Source of the DNA: Catellatospora vulcania
GTDB lineage: Bacteria > Actinomycetota > Actinomycetes > Mycobacteriales > Micromonosporaceae
Assembly: GCF_009720385.1 (NCBI RefSeq)
Contig: NZ_ML769303.1
Coordinates: forward strand, 27,820 to 91,819
DNA: 64,000 nt
Direction of reading: 5' to 3'
Shown: piece after piece, positions 17,135-25,198 of the stretch
How positions within the stretch are numbered: position 1 is the first letter of the stretch
Layout: each line of letters starts with the position of its first letter
Position numbers and translations under genes: made by a program
Notes under the pieces: model-generated
Told to the model about the DNA's origin: nothing
The model's database searches: none
What the model saw: the letters and a program-made list of their open reading frames with translations, nothing else

Positions 17135-18235
17135 ATGCTGCACGCCGTTATTCCCGCAGGTGGAAGTGGAACCCGTCTCTGGCCGCTGTCGCGCGCCACG
17201 AACCCGAAGTTCCTGCACCCCCTGACCGGCACCGCCGAGACCCTCATCCAGGCGACCGTGGCCCGGCTCGCCCCGGTGGCGGCGCTCGGCGACACGTACG
17301 TGGTGACCGGCGTGGCCCACGCGCCCGGGATCGCGCGGCAGCTGCCCGATCTGCCCGATTCCAACATCCTGATCGAGCCCAGCCCGCGCGACTCCTGCGC
17401 CGCCATCGGCCTGGCCGCCGCGGTCATCGCCCAGCGCGACCCCGAGGCCGTGATGGGCTCGTTCGCCGCCGACCACCTGGTCCGCGACGGCGCCCGCTTC
17501 GTCGAGGTGCTGCGCGACGCCGAGGCCGGCGCGCGCCGCGGCCTGCTGATGACCGTCGGCATCACGCCCACCCACCCCGAGACCGGGTACGGCTACCTGC
17601 AGTGCGGCGCGACGATCGACGGGCCGGTCCGCACCGTCGACGAGTTCAAGGAGAAGCCCACCCTGGACGTCGCGACCGAGTACGTGCGCTCCGGCCGCTA
17701 CCTGTGGAACGCCAGCATGTTCGTGTGGCGCGTCGACGTCTTCCTCAAGGAACTGCACCGCCAGCAGCCCGAACTGCACGACGGGCTGATCCGCATCGCC
17801 GCGGCCTGGGACACCGACGACCGCGACCGGGTGCTCGGCGAGATCTGGCCGACCCTGCCCAAGATCTCCGTCGACTACGCGGTCATGGAGGGGGCTGCCG
17901 CGGCCGGGCTCGTCGCGACCGTGCCCGGCGACTTCGGCTGGAACGACGTCGGCGACTTCCACACCCTCGGTGACGTGCTGCCCGCCGACGACGCCGGTAA
18001 CGTGATCGTCGGCGACAGCGCCACCCTCGACGGCGGCAAGCCCGAGGTGCTGCTGCACGACTCCGCCGGCACCGTCGTCGTGCCGCAGTCCGGCCGCCTC
18101 GTCGCCGCCCTCGGCATGCGCGACGTGATCATCGTGGACACCCCGGACGCGGTGCTGGTCTGCCCGCGCGACCGGGCCCAGGACGTCAAGAAGCTGGTCG
18201 ACGAACTCAAGGAGCGCGGCGACAGCCGGATCTGA
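17135..18235 (+). CDS. manC: Mannose-1-phosphate guanylyltransferase
   Basis: A 366-residue enzyme making GDP-mannose from mannose-1-phosphate and GTP. The N-terminal signature AVIPAGGSGTRLWPLSR is the nucleotidyltransferase loop. FKEKPTLDVATEYV and YLWNASMFVWR are the sugar-binding motifs, and GDFGWNDVGDF is present. The usual C-terminal isomerase domain of bifunctional ManC/AlgA is absent, and manA is separate at 55.6 kb. The ATG at 17135 lacks a clear Shine-Dalgarno; CAGAAT at 17123-17128 may be a -10 box of a leaderless message. Together with manB and manA it completes GDP-mannose synthesis in this window. Confidence 0.9.
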   Translation: MLHAVIPAGGSGTRLWPLSRATNPKFLHPLTGTAETLIQATVARLAPVAALGDTYVVTGVAHAPGIARQLPDLPDSNILIEPSPRDSCAAIGLAAAVIAQRDPEAVMGSFAADHLVRDGARFVEVLRDAEAGARRGLLMTVGITPTHPETGYGYLQCGATIDGPVRTVDEFKEKPTLDVATEYVRSGRYLWNASMFVWRVDVFLKELHRQQPELHDGLIRIAAAWDTDDRDRVLGEIWPTLPKISVDYAVMEGAAAAGLVATVPGDFGWNDVGDFHTLGDVLPADDAGNVIVGDSATLDGGKPEVLLHDSAGTVVVPQSGRLVAALGMRDVIIVDTPDAVLVCPRDRAQDVKKLVDELKERGDSRI

Positions 18236-18274
18236 CCGGGTGGCGGCTCGCCTGCACTGCCTAGGCTGATCTCC

Positions 18275-19300
18275 ATGCGACTGGTGGAACTGTCCGCGGC
18301 GGGCAACGAGGCGAGCGACCTGCTGCCCGTACACGACGAAGGTCTTCTCGCGGAACTCGGCGCACGCCGGGCCTACTGGACCGTCCTCGACGAGGGGCCG
18401 GTCGAGCAATGCCTGGCGCTGCTCGTCGAGCAGCACGACGGCGGCTGGCGAGCCGAACACGTCAAGGCGACGGCGGGCGACCACGAGGGCCGCACCGAGG
18501 ACGCGGAGGCGCTGGCCCGGCTCGACGGCTGGGTCTACGTGCTCGGCTCGCACTTCGGCTCCAAAGCCGGGCCGCTTCAGCCCAAGCGTGCCTTCGTGGC
18601 CCGGTTCCGGGAGTCGTCCGCACCGCAACTGCAGATCATCAGGCACCGGTTCGCCCTGCACCGGGCCGTCAACGACGCCCTGGCCGCACTCGCCGCCACC
18701 GGGCACCCGGCCGCCCCCGAACCCGTCCGCGACGTCGTGCACGCGGGCTTCGTCACCGAGGCCGTACGCCGCGGCACCGCCAAGGGCAAGCGCTGGACCA
18801 GCCAACTCGCGCCCGGCGACCACCCGGTCAATATCGAAGGCGCCGCGTTCACCGCCCGCGGCACGCTCCTCGCCGGGCTCCGCTGGCCCGTCACCGCCGC
18901 AGGCGAGCCGATCCTGGTCGAGCTGTCCGGCGTGCCCGGCCTGTTCAGCGGCGCGGAAACCCTAGGCGTGACCGGGGTGTACGCGCTCACCGGCATCGGC
19001 CAGGGGCCACTCGGCGTACGGGCCCTCTCCGCCCGCGAAGACGGGGCCTACGACGTCGTCGTCGGCTCGATCGACGCCCTCGACAAGGGCTCCATCCTGC
19101 TGGAACAGCACCCCGACGCCCGTGACGCCACCTGCCGGCACCTGCGCTTCCGGCTGCCGGACGGCACCGGCCCGGCGCTGGTCGCCCCGGAACCGGTCGC
19201 CGACCTGGCACCACTGCACCACGTCGAAGGCATCTCCGAACGTGACGGTGCCCCGCTCTATGTCGCCGACGAGGATCACCGCATCGCACTATGGCTTTGA
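18275..19300 (+). CDS. DUF3616-like protein of unknown function
   Basis: A 341-residue cytoplasmic protein. Segments such as LDGWVYVLGSHFG, PKRAFVARF, NIEGAAFTARGTLLAGLRWPV and LVELSGVPGLF follow the pattern of the DUF3616 family, predicted to form a beta-propeller-like fold. I know of no tested function. TAGGCT (18262-18267) lies 7 bases before the ATG, suggesting a leaderless transcript. It follows manC in the same direction but with its own promoter-like box. Confidence 0.65.
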   Translation: MRLVELSAAGNEASDLLPVHDEGLLAELGARRAYWTVLDEGPVEQCLALLVEQHDGGWRAEHVKATAGDHEGRTEDAEALARLDGWVYVLGSHFGSKAGPLQPKRAFVARFRESSAPQLQIIRHRFALHRAVNDALAALAATGHPAAPEPVRDVVHAGFVTEAVRRGTAKGKRWTSQLAPGDHPVNIEGAAFTARGTLLAGLRWPVTAAGEPILVELSGVPGLFSGAETLGVTGVYALTGIGQGPLGVRALSAREDGAYDVVVGSIDALDKGSILLEQHPDARDATCRHLRFRLPDGTGPALVAPEPVADLAPLHHVEGISERDGAPLYVADEDHRIALWL

Positions 19301-19562
19301 ACTGGGGTTCCGCAGCCTCGCCCCACGTACGGAGCGGCCGATCGGCCTGCCCCCCGGCAGAACCGATCAGCCGCTACCGCATCGCCCCGTACGCCCCCGT
19401 ACGGCCGAGTTCGCACCTCCATGGAGGTGCCGCCTCGGTTCCCCAGGCTGCGCCAAGGATCATCCACCGAACGGTGAAGGGTCTACGTCTTTCGGTTGTG
19501 ACTTAAAGACCCAGGTCACCTCGGCCGGTAGAGTCAGCGCCGACCCCTAGTCCGGAGAGCTC

Positions 19563-20561
19563 ATGCTGCGTATCCACTTCACCAGCGCCGACCTCGTTCG
19601 TACCCGGATCTCGTCGACGCCGGACCCGATGTGGGAACTCGCTCTCAGCATCCACCTGCTGCGATACCGAGGCACCGACCCGCTGCTGGGCGGCTGGAAG
19701 AACCGCATGATCACCGACCTGAAGCCGGGCGGCGCCCTGCGCGACCAGGTCGGCCTGCTGCTGGCGCTGAACCCGCCAGTCGGTTACTTCCCCGACTTCC
19801 TCACCCCGCCCGAAGCCGCCGCCGGAATCGCGCCCGGACTCGAAGCCGTGCTGTCCACCCCCAAGGACAGGCTCCGCAAGGAGATCAACGCCCTGGGCGA
19901 CGCGCAGGGCTCGCTCTCCGGCACCGTCGACGACGTCGGCGGGGGAGCCACCCGAGCCCTGGGTGAACTCGGCACCGCCATCAGCCGGTATCACGAGACG
20001 GCGATCGCACCCATGTGGGACCGGGTCCGCACCGCGGTCGACGCCGACCGCGGCCTGCGCGCCCGCACCATGCTCGACTCCGGTACCGAAGGGCTGCTCA
20101 ACACCCTGCATCCGACGGTGCGCTTCGACGGGAGCGTGCTGGAGATCTCCGAATATCCGTCCGATCGCGACGTGCACCTCGAAGGGCGTGGGCTGCAGCT
20201 CGTCCCGTCGTACTTCAAGACGCCCAGCAAGCCGGTCTGCCTGTTCGACCCGGAACTGCCGCCGGTGCTGGTGTACTCGGTCCACCACGAGGCGCGGGCC
20301 GCGGTCGTACGCAGTCAGGAGGCGCTCGCGGCGCTGCTCGGGCGTACCCGGGCGGCGGTGGTCGAGCTGCTCGCCGACGGGAGCACAACGACTGAGCTTG
20401 CGCGGCGGCTTGAGGTGTCCCCGGCGGCTGCCAGCCAGCACGTGGCGGTGCTGCGGGAAGCCGGCCTCGTGCACAGCCTCCGCGACCGCAACACGGTCCT
20501 GCACACCCTCACCCCCCTTGGCCTCGCGATGCTCGCCGGCCGCTCACCTACGCCGTCGTGA
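19563..20561 (+). CDS. ArsR-like winged-helix transcriptional regulator
   Basis: A 332-residue protein with a long N-terminal region of unknown fold (MLRIHFTSADLVRTRISSTP) and a C-terminal winged helix (residues about 250-325). The latter contains LLADGSTTTELARRLEVSPAAASQHVAVLREAGLVHSLRDRN, the recognition-helix pattern of ArsR/SmtB proteins. No metal-binding Cys pair is visible in it. The layout is typical of streptomycete and micromonosporal ArsR-like proteins with an unknown sensor domain. GGAGAG precedes the ATG. Its last 18 bases overlap tail to tail with the mycosin gene. Confidence 0.8.
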   Translation: MLRIHFTSADLVRTRISSTPDPMWELALSIHLLRYRGTDPLLGGWKNRMITDLKPGGALRDQVGLLLALNPPVGYFPDFLTPPEAAAGIAPGLEAVLSTPKDRLRKEINALGDAQGSLSGTVDDVGGGATRALGELGTAISRYHETAIAPMWDRVRTAVDADRGLRARTMLDSGTEGLLNTLHPTVRFDGSVLEISEYPSDRDVHLEGRGLQLVPSYFKTPSKPVCLFDPELPPVLVYSVHHEARAAVVRSQEALAALLGRTRAAVVELLADGSTTTELARRLEVSPAAASQHVAVLREAGLVHSLRDRNTVLHTLTPLGLAMLAGRSPTPS

Positions 20562-21605
20562 CCTGAGGATCAATATCAGTACCCCGATGGCGACGAAGGC
20601 ACCGAATACCCAGATCCAATGGCGGGGACCGTCGGGTGCGGGGTTCGCGGGCGCGCTTGCCGCAGCTGAAGCAGATGCAAGCGGCGGCACGTCTTCCGTT
20701 AACGCACTGACCAGATCGAGAACGCCGAAGCCGTACTTCGCATCACGTCCGGCTGGGCCTTTGTCGACAGCGGTGGCAACGAGACGGTGTACCACATCTG
20801 GTCCGGAAAGATCTGGATAGCGGGCGCGTATAAGGGCTATGGCACCCGCAACGATCGCTGTTGCGTCGGACGTTCCTGTGCCCTTCCGCCAGCCGTGGTC
20901 GAGTCCTGTGCTGGTAATGTCGTCACTCGGTGCCGAGATCACGATGCCTGCGCCGGTCACGGAAATCTCCGAGTGCTCTCCGTTCCTTCCTACGCCAGCG
21001 ACGGCAACGACGCCTGGAATGGCAGCGGGGAATCCGACTGCGGTGTCAGGCGTATTGCCTGCCCCGGCCACGACGACGATGTCGGCATTGAGCGCCTCGG
21101 TGACCGCCGTACGCATCGTGGCATCGTCGAGGTGCATGGCTAGGGAAATCGAGATTACGTCAACCTGCTGAGCTGTGGCCCATTTGATGGCATCCACGAT
21201 TTCCGTAGTGGTGCCGACACCCAAGATCGACTCCCGGACGGGCAGGATCTTTGCCGCGGGAGCTAGACCTTTGACCTTCCCGTGTGCTGCGATAAGCCCA
21301 GCCATGCCGGTGCCATGTCCCTCTTTGTCGGTCCATCCATTGCCCGGTCCTTCTTTTGTGAGATCCACACCCGGCAGCACCGAACCGCGTAGATCCGGAT
21401 GCGTGGCGTCGACGCCGCTGTCTATGACGGCGACGGTCACGCCAGCGCCTTCGGTGATTCGATGCGCTTCTGTGGTTCGCAGGAACGAGTGAAACCACTG
21501 CCCGTCAGAAACCTCATCGGCTTGGGCCGGCGCGGGCGCACTGACCAGTACCGCTGTCAGCGCAAGGGCTGAGAAGGCGCGGATCGTGGGACTGGAGCGG
21601 ATCAA
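20544..21605 (-). CDS. mycP: Type VII secretion-associated serine protease (mycosin)
   Basis: A 353-residue subtilisin-type protease. A signal peptide ends near AQA-DE. The catalytic triad is visible as VIDSGVD, GHGTGMAG and GTSDATAIVAGA. A C-terminal membrane helix (HWIWVFGAFVAIGVLILIL) followed by RSRRRR anchors it outside the cell membrane, as in MycP proteins of ESX systems. Its start codon overlaps the stop of the upstream gene (ATGA), so it is translationally coupled to it. No ESX core genes (eccB, eccC, eccD, eccE) lie in the window. Sequence of this operon looks less GC-biased than its neighbours. Confidence 0.88.
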   Translation of the reverse strand: MIRSSPTIRAFSALALTAVLVSAPAPAQADEVSDGQWFHSFLRTTEAHRITEGAGVTVAVIDSGVDATHPDLRGSVLPGVDLTKEGPGNGWTDKEGHGTGMAGLIAAHGKVKGLAPAAKILPVRESILGVGTTTEIVDAIKWATAQQVDVISISLAMHLDDATMRTAVTEALNADIVVVAGAGNTPDTAVGFPAAIPGVVAVAGVGRNGEHSEISVTGAGIVISAPSDDITSTGLDHGWRKGTGTSDATAIVAGAIALIRARYPDLSGPDVVHRLVATAVDKGPAGRDAKYGFGVLDLVSALTEDVPPLASASAAASAPANPAPDGPRHWIWVFGAFVAIGVLILILRSRRRR

Positions 21606-22840
21606 GATGGGCTGGCTCCTCGTCGGATGGTGACGATGGGGGTGGGGCTGTCCACGGTGTCGTCGTTGCGCCAGGGCATGGCTGTCTGGGTGAACCAGCG
21701 ACGGAATTGCTCCTCGGTCTCCTGCTCGGTAGGGGCGACATGGTTGTGTCCCTCTGGTCGGATCACCGGTGTGACGCCTTGCGCGACCTCCCAGCGGGTG
21801 TCTGCGCCCCGACGATTTGAGGCCTCACTGCCGCGTCCGGTTTGTTGCCCGAACGGGCCGCCCATGGGCATTGGCATCATTCCCGGTGATCCGCTGGAGG
21901 TTCGCGCTTGCGACACGACCGGAGTACCGCCACTTCCGGGTGCGGGTAGCGCGACCACATAACCATTCGGTCCTACACCCGGGCCTGGTAATACGTAGGC
22001 ACCACCGTAGGGCGCATAGGGATTGCCGGGTGCGATCGGCAACATCGACACAGGTTGTCCGGGAACTGCCGGAATGGCACCTTGTAGATCCGGATCCGGT
22101 CCTGGCGACGGCAAACTGACTAGCGGAGGACGGCCAGGAAGGCTAGGCGGGATCGGCCGCTGGTTAGTTTGATCGCGGGTATCCGCTCTGCCGGTTGGCA
22201 ACGGTCCGCCGGCCGGTCTGTCCCGCAATGGAAGGCGCGGCGGGATCTGGCCTCCCTTGTCAATCTGGTTCCAGTCGGGAGGCACGACCATCTGTGCACG
22301 GTGATCGCGTATTGCCCGTTCGGTCGCCTCCATGGTTTGCTCTGTCAGGTAACTAAGTCGTGTGGCCTCACGATCCCACCACTCAGGACCGCCATCGTTA
22401 GTGGTCAGTTCCCAGGCCTTCACGACCTGATGAACCTGTCGCTTGGCCTTTGTCGTGGCCTCCATGATTCCTTGAAGCGCGAGCGCGTTCTGCATGGCGG
22501 CTTCGCTGTCTGTACGGAGCAGCTCGATCATTTTATCGAGCTTCCTTAAGGCATGGCCAGCCGCTTGACTCTGTTCGGCAGGCCAGATCTGTGCGAGCGC
22601 TGTGCGGTGTCTGGACAGCCTGTCAGCTTGTGCAATGATCAAGGAAGCATAGGTGCGCATGCCCGACACCTGTTCCCAGCCGAGTGCATCGTCCTCGTGC
22701 TGCAGCATGTCCCACACCCGTGGCGGGTCGGCTGCGACCCAATTGGTTTTTCCCACTGTCGGCCACACCTCCAGAGCACCTTGCGGTGTGGCGATGTAGC
22801 CGCCCTCAGAGGAAAGTATTTCCGCTGGCCGGGCGGTCAT
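21602..22840 (-). CDS. ESX-associated protein with helical head and Pro/Gly-rich tail
   Basis: A 412-residue unknown. Residues about 40-200 are helical and alanine/glutamate-rich with WXG-like spacing (HEDDALGWEQVSGMRTYASLIIAQADRLS). Residues 205-350 are Pro/Gly-rich (RPPLVSLPSPGPDPD; GNPYAPYGGAYVLPGPGVG). The end is a short acidic/aromatic segment (EEQFRRWFTQTAMPW). This two-part design resembles PPE/EspB-like substrates or structural partners of type VII secretion, but I cannot assign a family. It overlaps both neighbours by the ATGA arrangement, forming a tight three-gene operon with the mycosin. Confidence 0.7.
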   Translation of the reverse strand: MTARPAEILSSEGGYIATPQGALEVWPTVGKTNWVAADPPRVWDMLQHEDDALGWEQVSGMRTYASLIIAQADRLSRHRTALAQIWPAEQSQAAGHALRKLDKMIELLRTDSEAAMQNALALQGIMEATTKAKRQVHQVVKAWELTTNDGGPEWWDREATRLSYLTEQTMEATERAIRDHRAQMVVPPDWNQIDKGGQIPPRLPLRDRPAGGPLPTGRADTRDQTNQRPIPPSLPGRPPLVSLPSPGPDPDLQGAIPAVPGQPVSMLPIAPGNPYAPYGGAYVLPGPGVGPNGYVVALPAPGSGGTPVVSQARTSSGSPGMMPMPMGGPFGQQTGRGSEASNRRGADTRWEVAQGVTPVIRPEGHNHVAPTEQETEEQFRRWFTQTAMPWRNDDTVDSPTPIVTIRRGASPS

Positions 22841-23256
22841 GGCAGCATTCCGCGCTGCAGTGGTGTCTGGTGGACCTTTGCGCTCGCCCGCAGTTGTGCG
22901 ATCGCCTTGTTCAACTCTGCGTCTACGTCGTAGATGCGGGCGGCTGCTCGTAGGTCGGCGTCGGCATAGTTCTCTGCGATCTGATCCAACGCAATGTTCA
23001 GGCCTTCGATGATTTGCAACTGAAACTTAGCGTTGTCCCGGTGCAAGGCAAGTACGTCACTCGCTGAGATTCGGGCGGCCCGTCCCTCGGCGCAATCCAG
23101 CGCGAGACAGAAACGGGCACCCCAGCCCATCCTGCGTTGTGCCGTAGCCAGGCCCGGCCGGAGGTCCGCCTCGGTCTGGTGGCGCAGGCTGGCGCTGACC
23201 TCTCGTAGCCCGGCCAAGTCGACAGTGATCTGTACCGGTACACGTTGTTCAGGCAT
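22837..23256 (-). CDS. Small helical WXG100-like protein
   Basis: A 139-residue, mostly helical protein (VDLAGLREVSASLRHQTEAD; IIEGLNIALDQIAENYADAD). Length and helical-hairpin pattern fit type VII secretion (WXG100/LXG-type) partners, though a clean WXG motif is not evident; RRMGWGARF is the nearest. It is the first gene of the operon leading to the mycosin. The ATG follows GGGAGGGAAGC. Function is inferred from context. Confidence 0.65.
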   Translation of the reverse strand: MPEQRVPVQITVDLAGLREVSASLRHQTEADLRPGLATAQRRMGWGARFCLALDCAEGRAARISASDVLALHRDNAKFQLQIIEGLNIALDQIAENYADADLRAAARIYDVDAELNKAIAQLRASAKVHQTPLQRGMLP

Positions 23257-23410
23257 GCTTCCCTCCCCAAAGAAGCGCGCTGTGGAAGCGTCCCAGCACC
23301 ATTCGACCCACACCTGCCGGATTCACGCCTGCGGGCAGGGTAACGGATCGACCACGCTGAGCACAGCCCTTACCGGACCGCCTGTGGATAACTCACCGAC
23401 ACCCTGTGGA

Positions 23411-24178
23411 TCAGGCCTGGCCGAGGGCCTCCGCCCGCCCCTGCTCCCGAGCTTCCGCGGTCCCAAGCGAGAACAGGTCATGCTCAGCATCCCGAACCAG
23501 CGTAGGCACGACCCCGCTGCTGTCCCGCGTGGACGTGAGCAGCCCGCGTACGACCGCGACCGGCACCCGGTCCACCTTGCCCTTCACCAACTCCGCGGCA
23601 GCCGCCAGCTCGTCCACGACCGCCATCTGCGTGATCTGCAGCTCGTTGCCGTACGGGTCGGTCTCTCCGCGGTGGTCGCGCAGTGGCTCGATCCCCGCGC
23701 ACCCGAGGGCGACGTCGGTGAGCCCGTTGCGCCACGGCCGCCCCATGGTGTCGCTGACGATGACCGCGACGTCGAGCCCGTACCCCTCGCGCAGCGCCTC
23801 ACGCAGCGCACGAGCGGACGCGTCCGGGTCGACGGGCAGCAGCACGAGCTGGGACCGGTCGACGTTGGAGTTGTCGATGCCGGCCGAGGCCATCACGAAC
23901 CCGTGATGCGTCTGCACGATCCGGGTGTGCCCACGAGTGGCGACAGGCCGGGCCGTCTGCGAGCGCAGCACCTGCTCCCGCGCGGCTTCCCGCTCGGGAC
24001 CGCCGACGGGAACCGAGGCCAGCGCTCCCTCCGACTTCGACACGATCTTGCTGGTGACCACGAGGATGTCGCCGTCGGCCAGCCACGGGGCGGCACCGAC
24101 GATGAGTTTGGCCAGGTCGTCGCCGGGCTGCACGTCCGGAATCCCACGCACCGCGTGCACGCTGAACCCGTCGATCAT
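23411..24178 (-). CDS. fbiB: Coenzyme F420-0:L-glutamate ligase, CofE domain only
   Basis: A 255-residue F420 gamma-glutamyl ligase adding L-glutamate residues to F420-0 with GTP. Recognisable segments are GDDLAKLIVG, GDILVVTSKIVSKSEGA, HHGFVMASAGIDNSN and VIVSDTMGRPWRNGLTDVALG. Mycobacterial FbiB is about 450 residues because of a fused C-terminal nitroreductase-like domain that reduces dehydro-F420-0; here the protein ends after the ligase domain and no nitroreductase follows. The ATG has GGAGG 6 bases upstream and overlaps the stop of fbiA (ATGA), so the two are translationally coupled. Confidence 0.9.
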   Translation of the reverse strand: MIDGFSVHAVRGIPDVQPGDDLAKLIVGAAPWLADGDILVVTSKIVSKSEGALASVPVGGPEREAAREQVLRSQTARPVATRGHTRIVQTHHGFVMASAGIDNSNVDRSQLVLLPVDPDASARALREALREGYGLDVAVIVSDTMGRPWRNGLTDVALGCAGIEPLRDHRGETDPYGNELQITQMAVVDELAAAAELVKGKVDRVPVAVVRGLLTSTRDSSGVVPTLVRDAEHDLFSLGTAEAREQGRAEALGQA

Positions 24179-25140
24179 GCTCGTCCTCCGAGTTCCAGGG
24201 CGGCGCGGACCATGGCGGCCGTGGCGTCGTCGTCGGTCATCCACAGGGGTACGGCAGCGACGCGTACGCCGGGGACGTCGGTCGCGGCGTCGGCGGCCTC
24301 GTCGACGAGCCAGCCGTCGAGCACGCCGCCGTCGGACCTGGCACCGTAGAGGCGGCCGACGCCCTGGGCGGAGCATTCGACGTCCACGGCGGACAGGCAT
24401 TTGTCGGCCATGCCGCGGACGGGGCTGCCGCCGATGATGGGGGAGACGCCGACGACGGGGGCGGTGCCGCTGACGAGCGCGTCGCGCAGGGCGCTGACGG
24501 CCAGTACGGGCGCGATGGACACGACGGGGTTGCTGGGGGCGAGCAGCACGATGTCGGCGGCCTGGAGCGCGTCGAGCACGCCTGCTGCGGGTTTGGCGGT
24601 GTCGGCCCCGACGAAGCGGAACTGCTTGGCGGGCAGGGCTGCGCGGTGGCGTACCCACCATTCCTGGAAGTGGATGGCCTGGTCGCCGCTGCCGTCCTCG
24701 GCCGCGACCACGACGTGGGTTTCGAGGCGGTCGTCGGTGGCGGGCAGCATCGTGATGCCGGGCTGCCAGCGGTCGCAGAGCGCGGCGACGACGGCCGACA
24801 GCGGGTAGCCGGCGTTGAGCATGCGGGTGCGCACCAGGTGGGTGGCGATGTCCCGGTCGCCGAGGCCGAACCATGAAGGCTCCGCGCCGTACTTGGCGAG
24901 CTCTTCCTTGACGGTCCAGGTCTCGCCGGCGCGGCCCCAGCCGCGTTCGGGGTCGATGCCGCCGCCCAGGGTGTACATGACCGAGTCGAGGTCGGGGGTG
25001 ATGCGCAGCCCGTGCATCCACACGTCGTCGCCCACGTTGACGACGGCGGTCACCTCGTCGCCGGTGGCGCGGGCGTGTGCCCGCACTCCGGCCAGGAAAC
25101 GCGCGCCGCCGATGCCACCTGCCAGCACCACGATCCGCAT
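24175..25140 (-). CDS. fbiA: 2-phospho-L-lactate transferase (CofD/FbiA)
   Basis: A 321-residue enzyme joining the phospho-lactyl or phosphoenolpyruvyl moiety of the activated LPPG/EPPG donor to the deazaflavin Fo, giving (dehydro-)F420-0. The start [19 protein letters not shown] is the CofD nucleotide-binding loop. [17 protein letters not shown] and [19 protein letters not shown] are family motifs. The ATG follows GGGAGG. It is the first gene of the fbiAB unit and is divergent from fbiC across 58 bases, so the three F420 genes share one control region. Confidence 0.94.
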   Translation of the reverse strand: MRIVVLAGGIGGARFLAGVRAHARATGDEVTAVVNVGDDVWMHGLRITPDLDSVMYTLGGGIDPERGWGRAGETWTVKEELAKYGAEPSWFGLGDRDIATHLVRTRMLNAGYPLSAVVAALCDRWQPGITMLPATDDRLETHVVVAAEDGSGDQAIHFQEWWVRHRAALPAKQFRFVGADTAKPAAGVLDALQAADIVLLAPSNPVVSIAPVLAVSALRDALVSGTAPVVGVSPIIGGSPVRGMADKCLSAVDVECSAQGVGRLYGARSDGGVLDGWLVDEAADAATDVPGVRVAAVPLWMTDDDATAAMVRAALELGGRA

Positions 25141-25198
25141 CTGGACATCCTCCCGCACCGCGGCCGCCCGCCGGGGCCAGGGTCGTAGGCTGGCGAGC

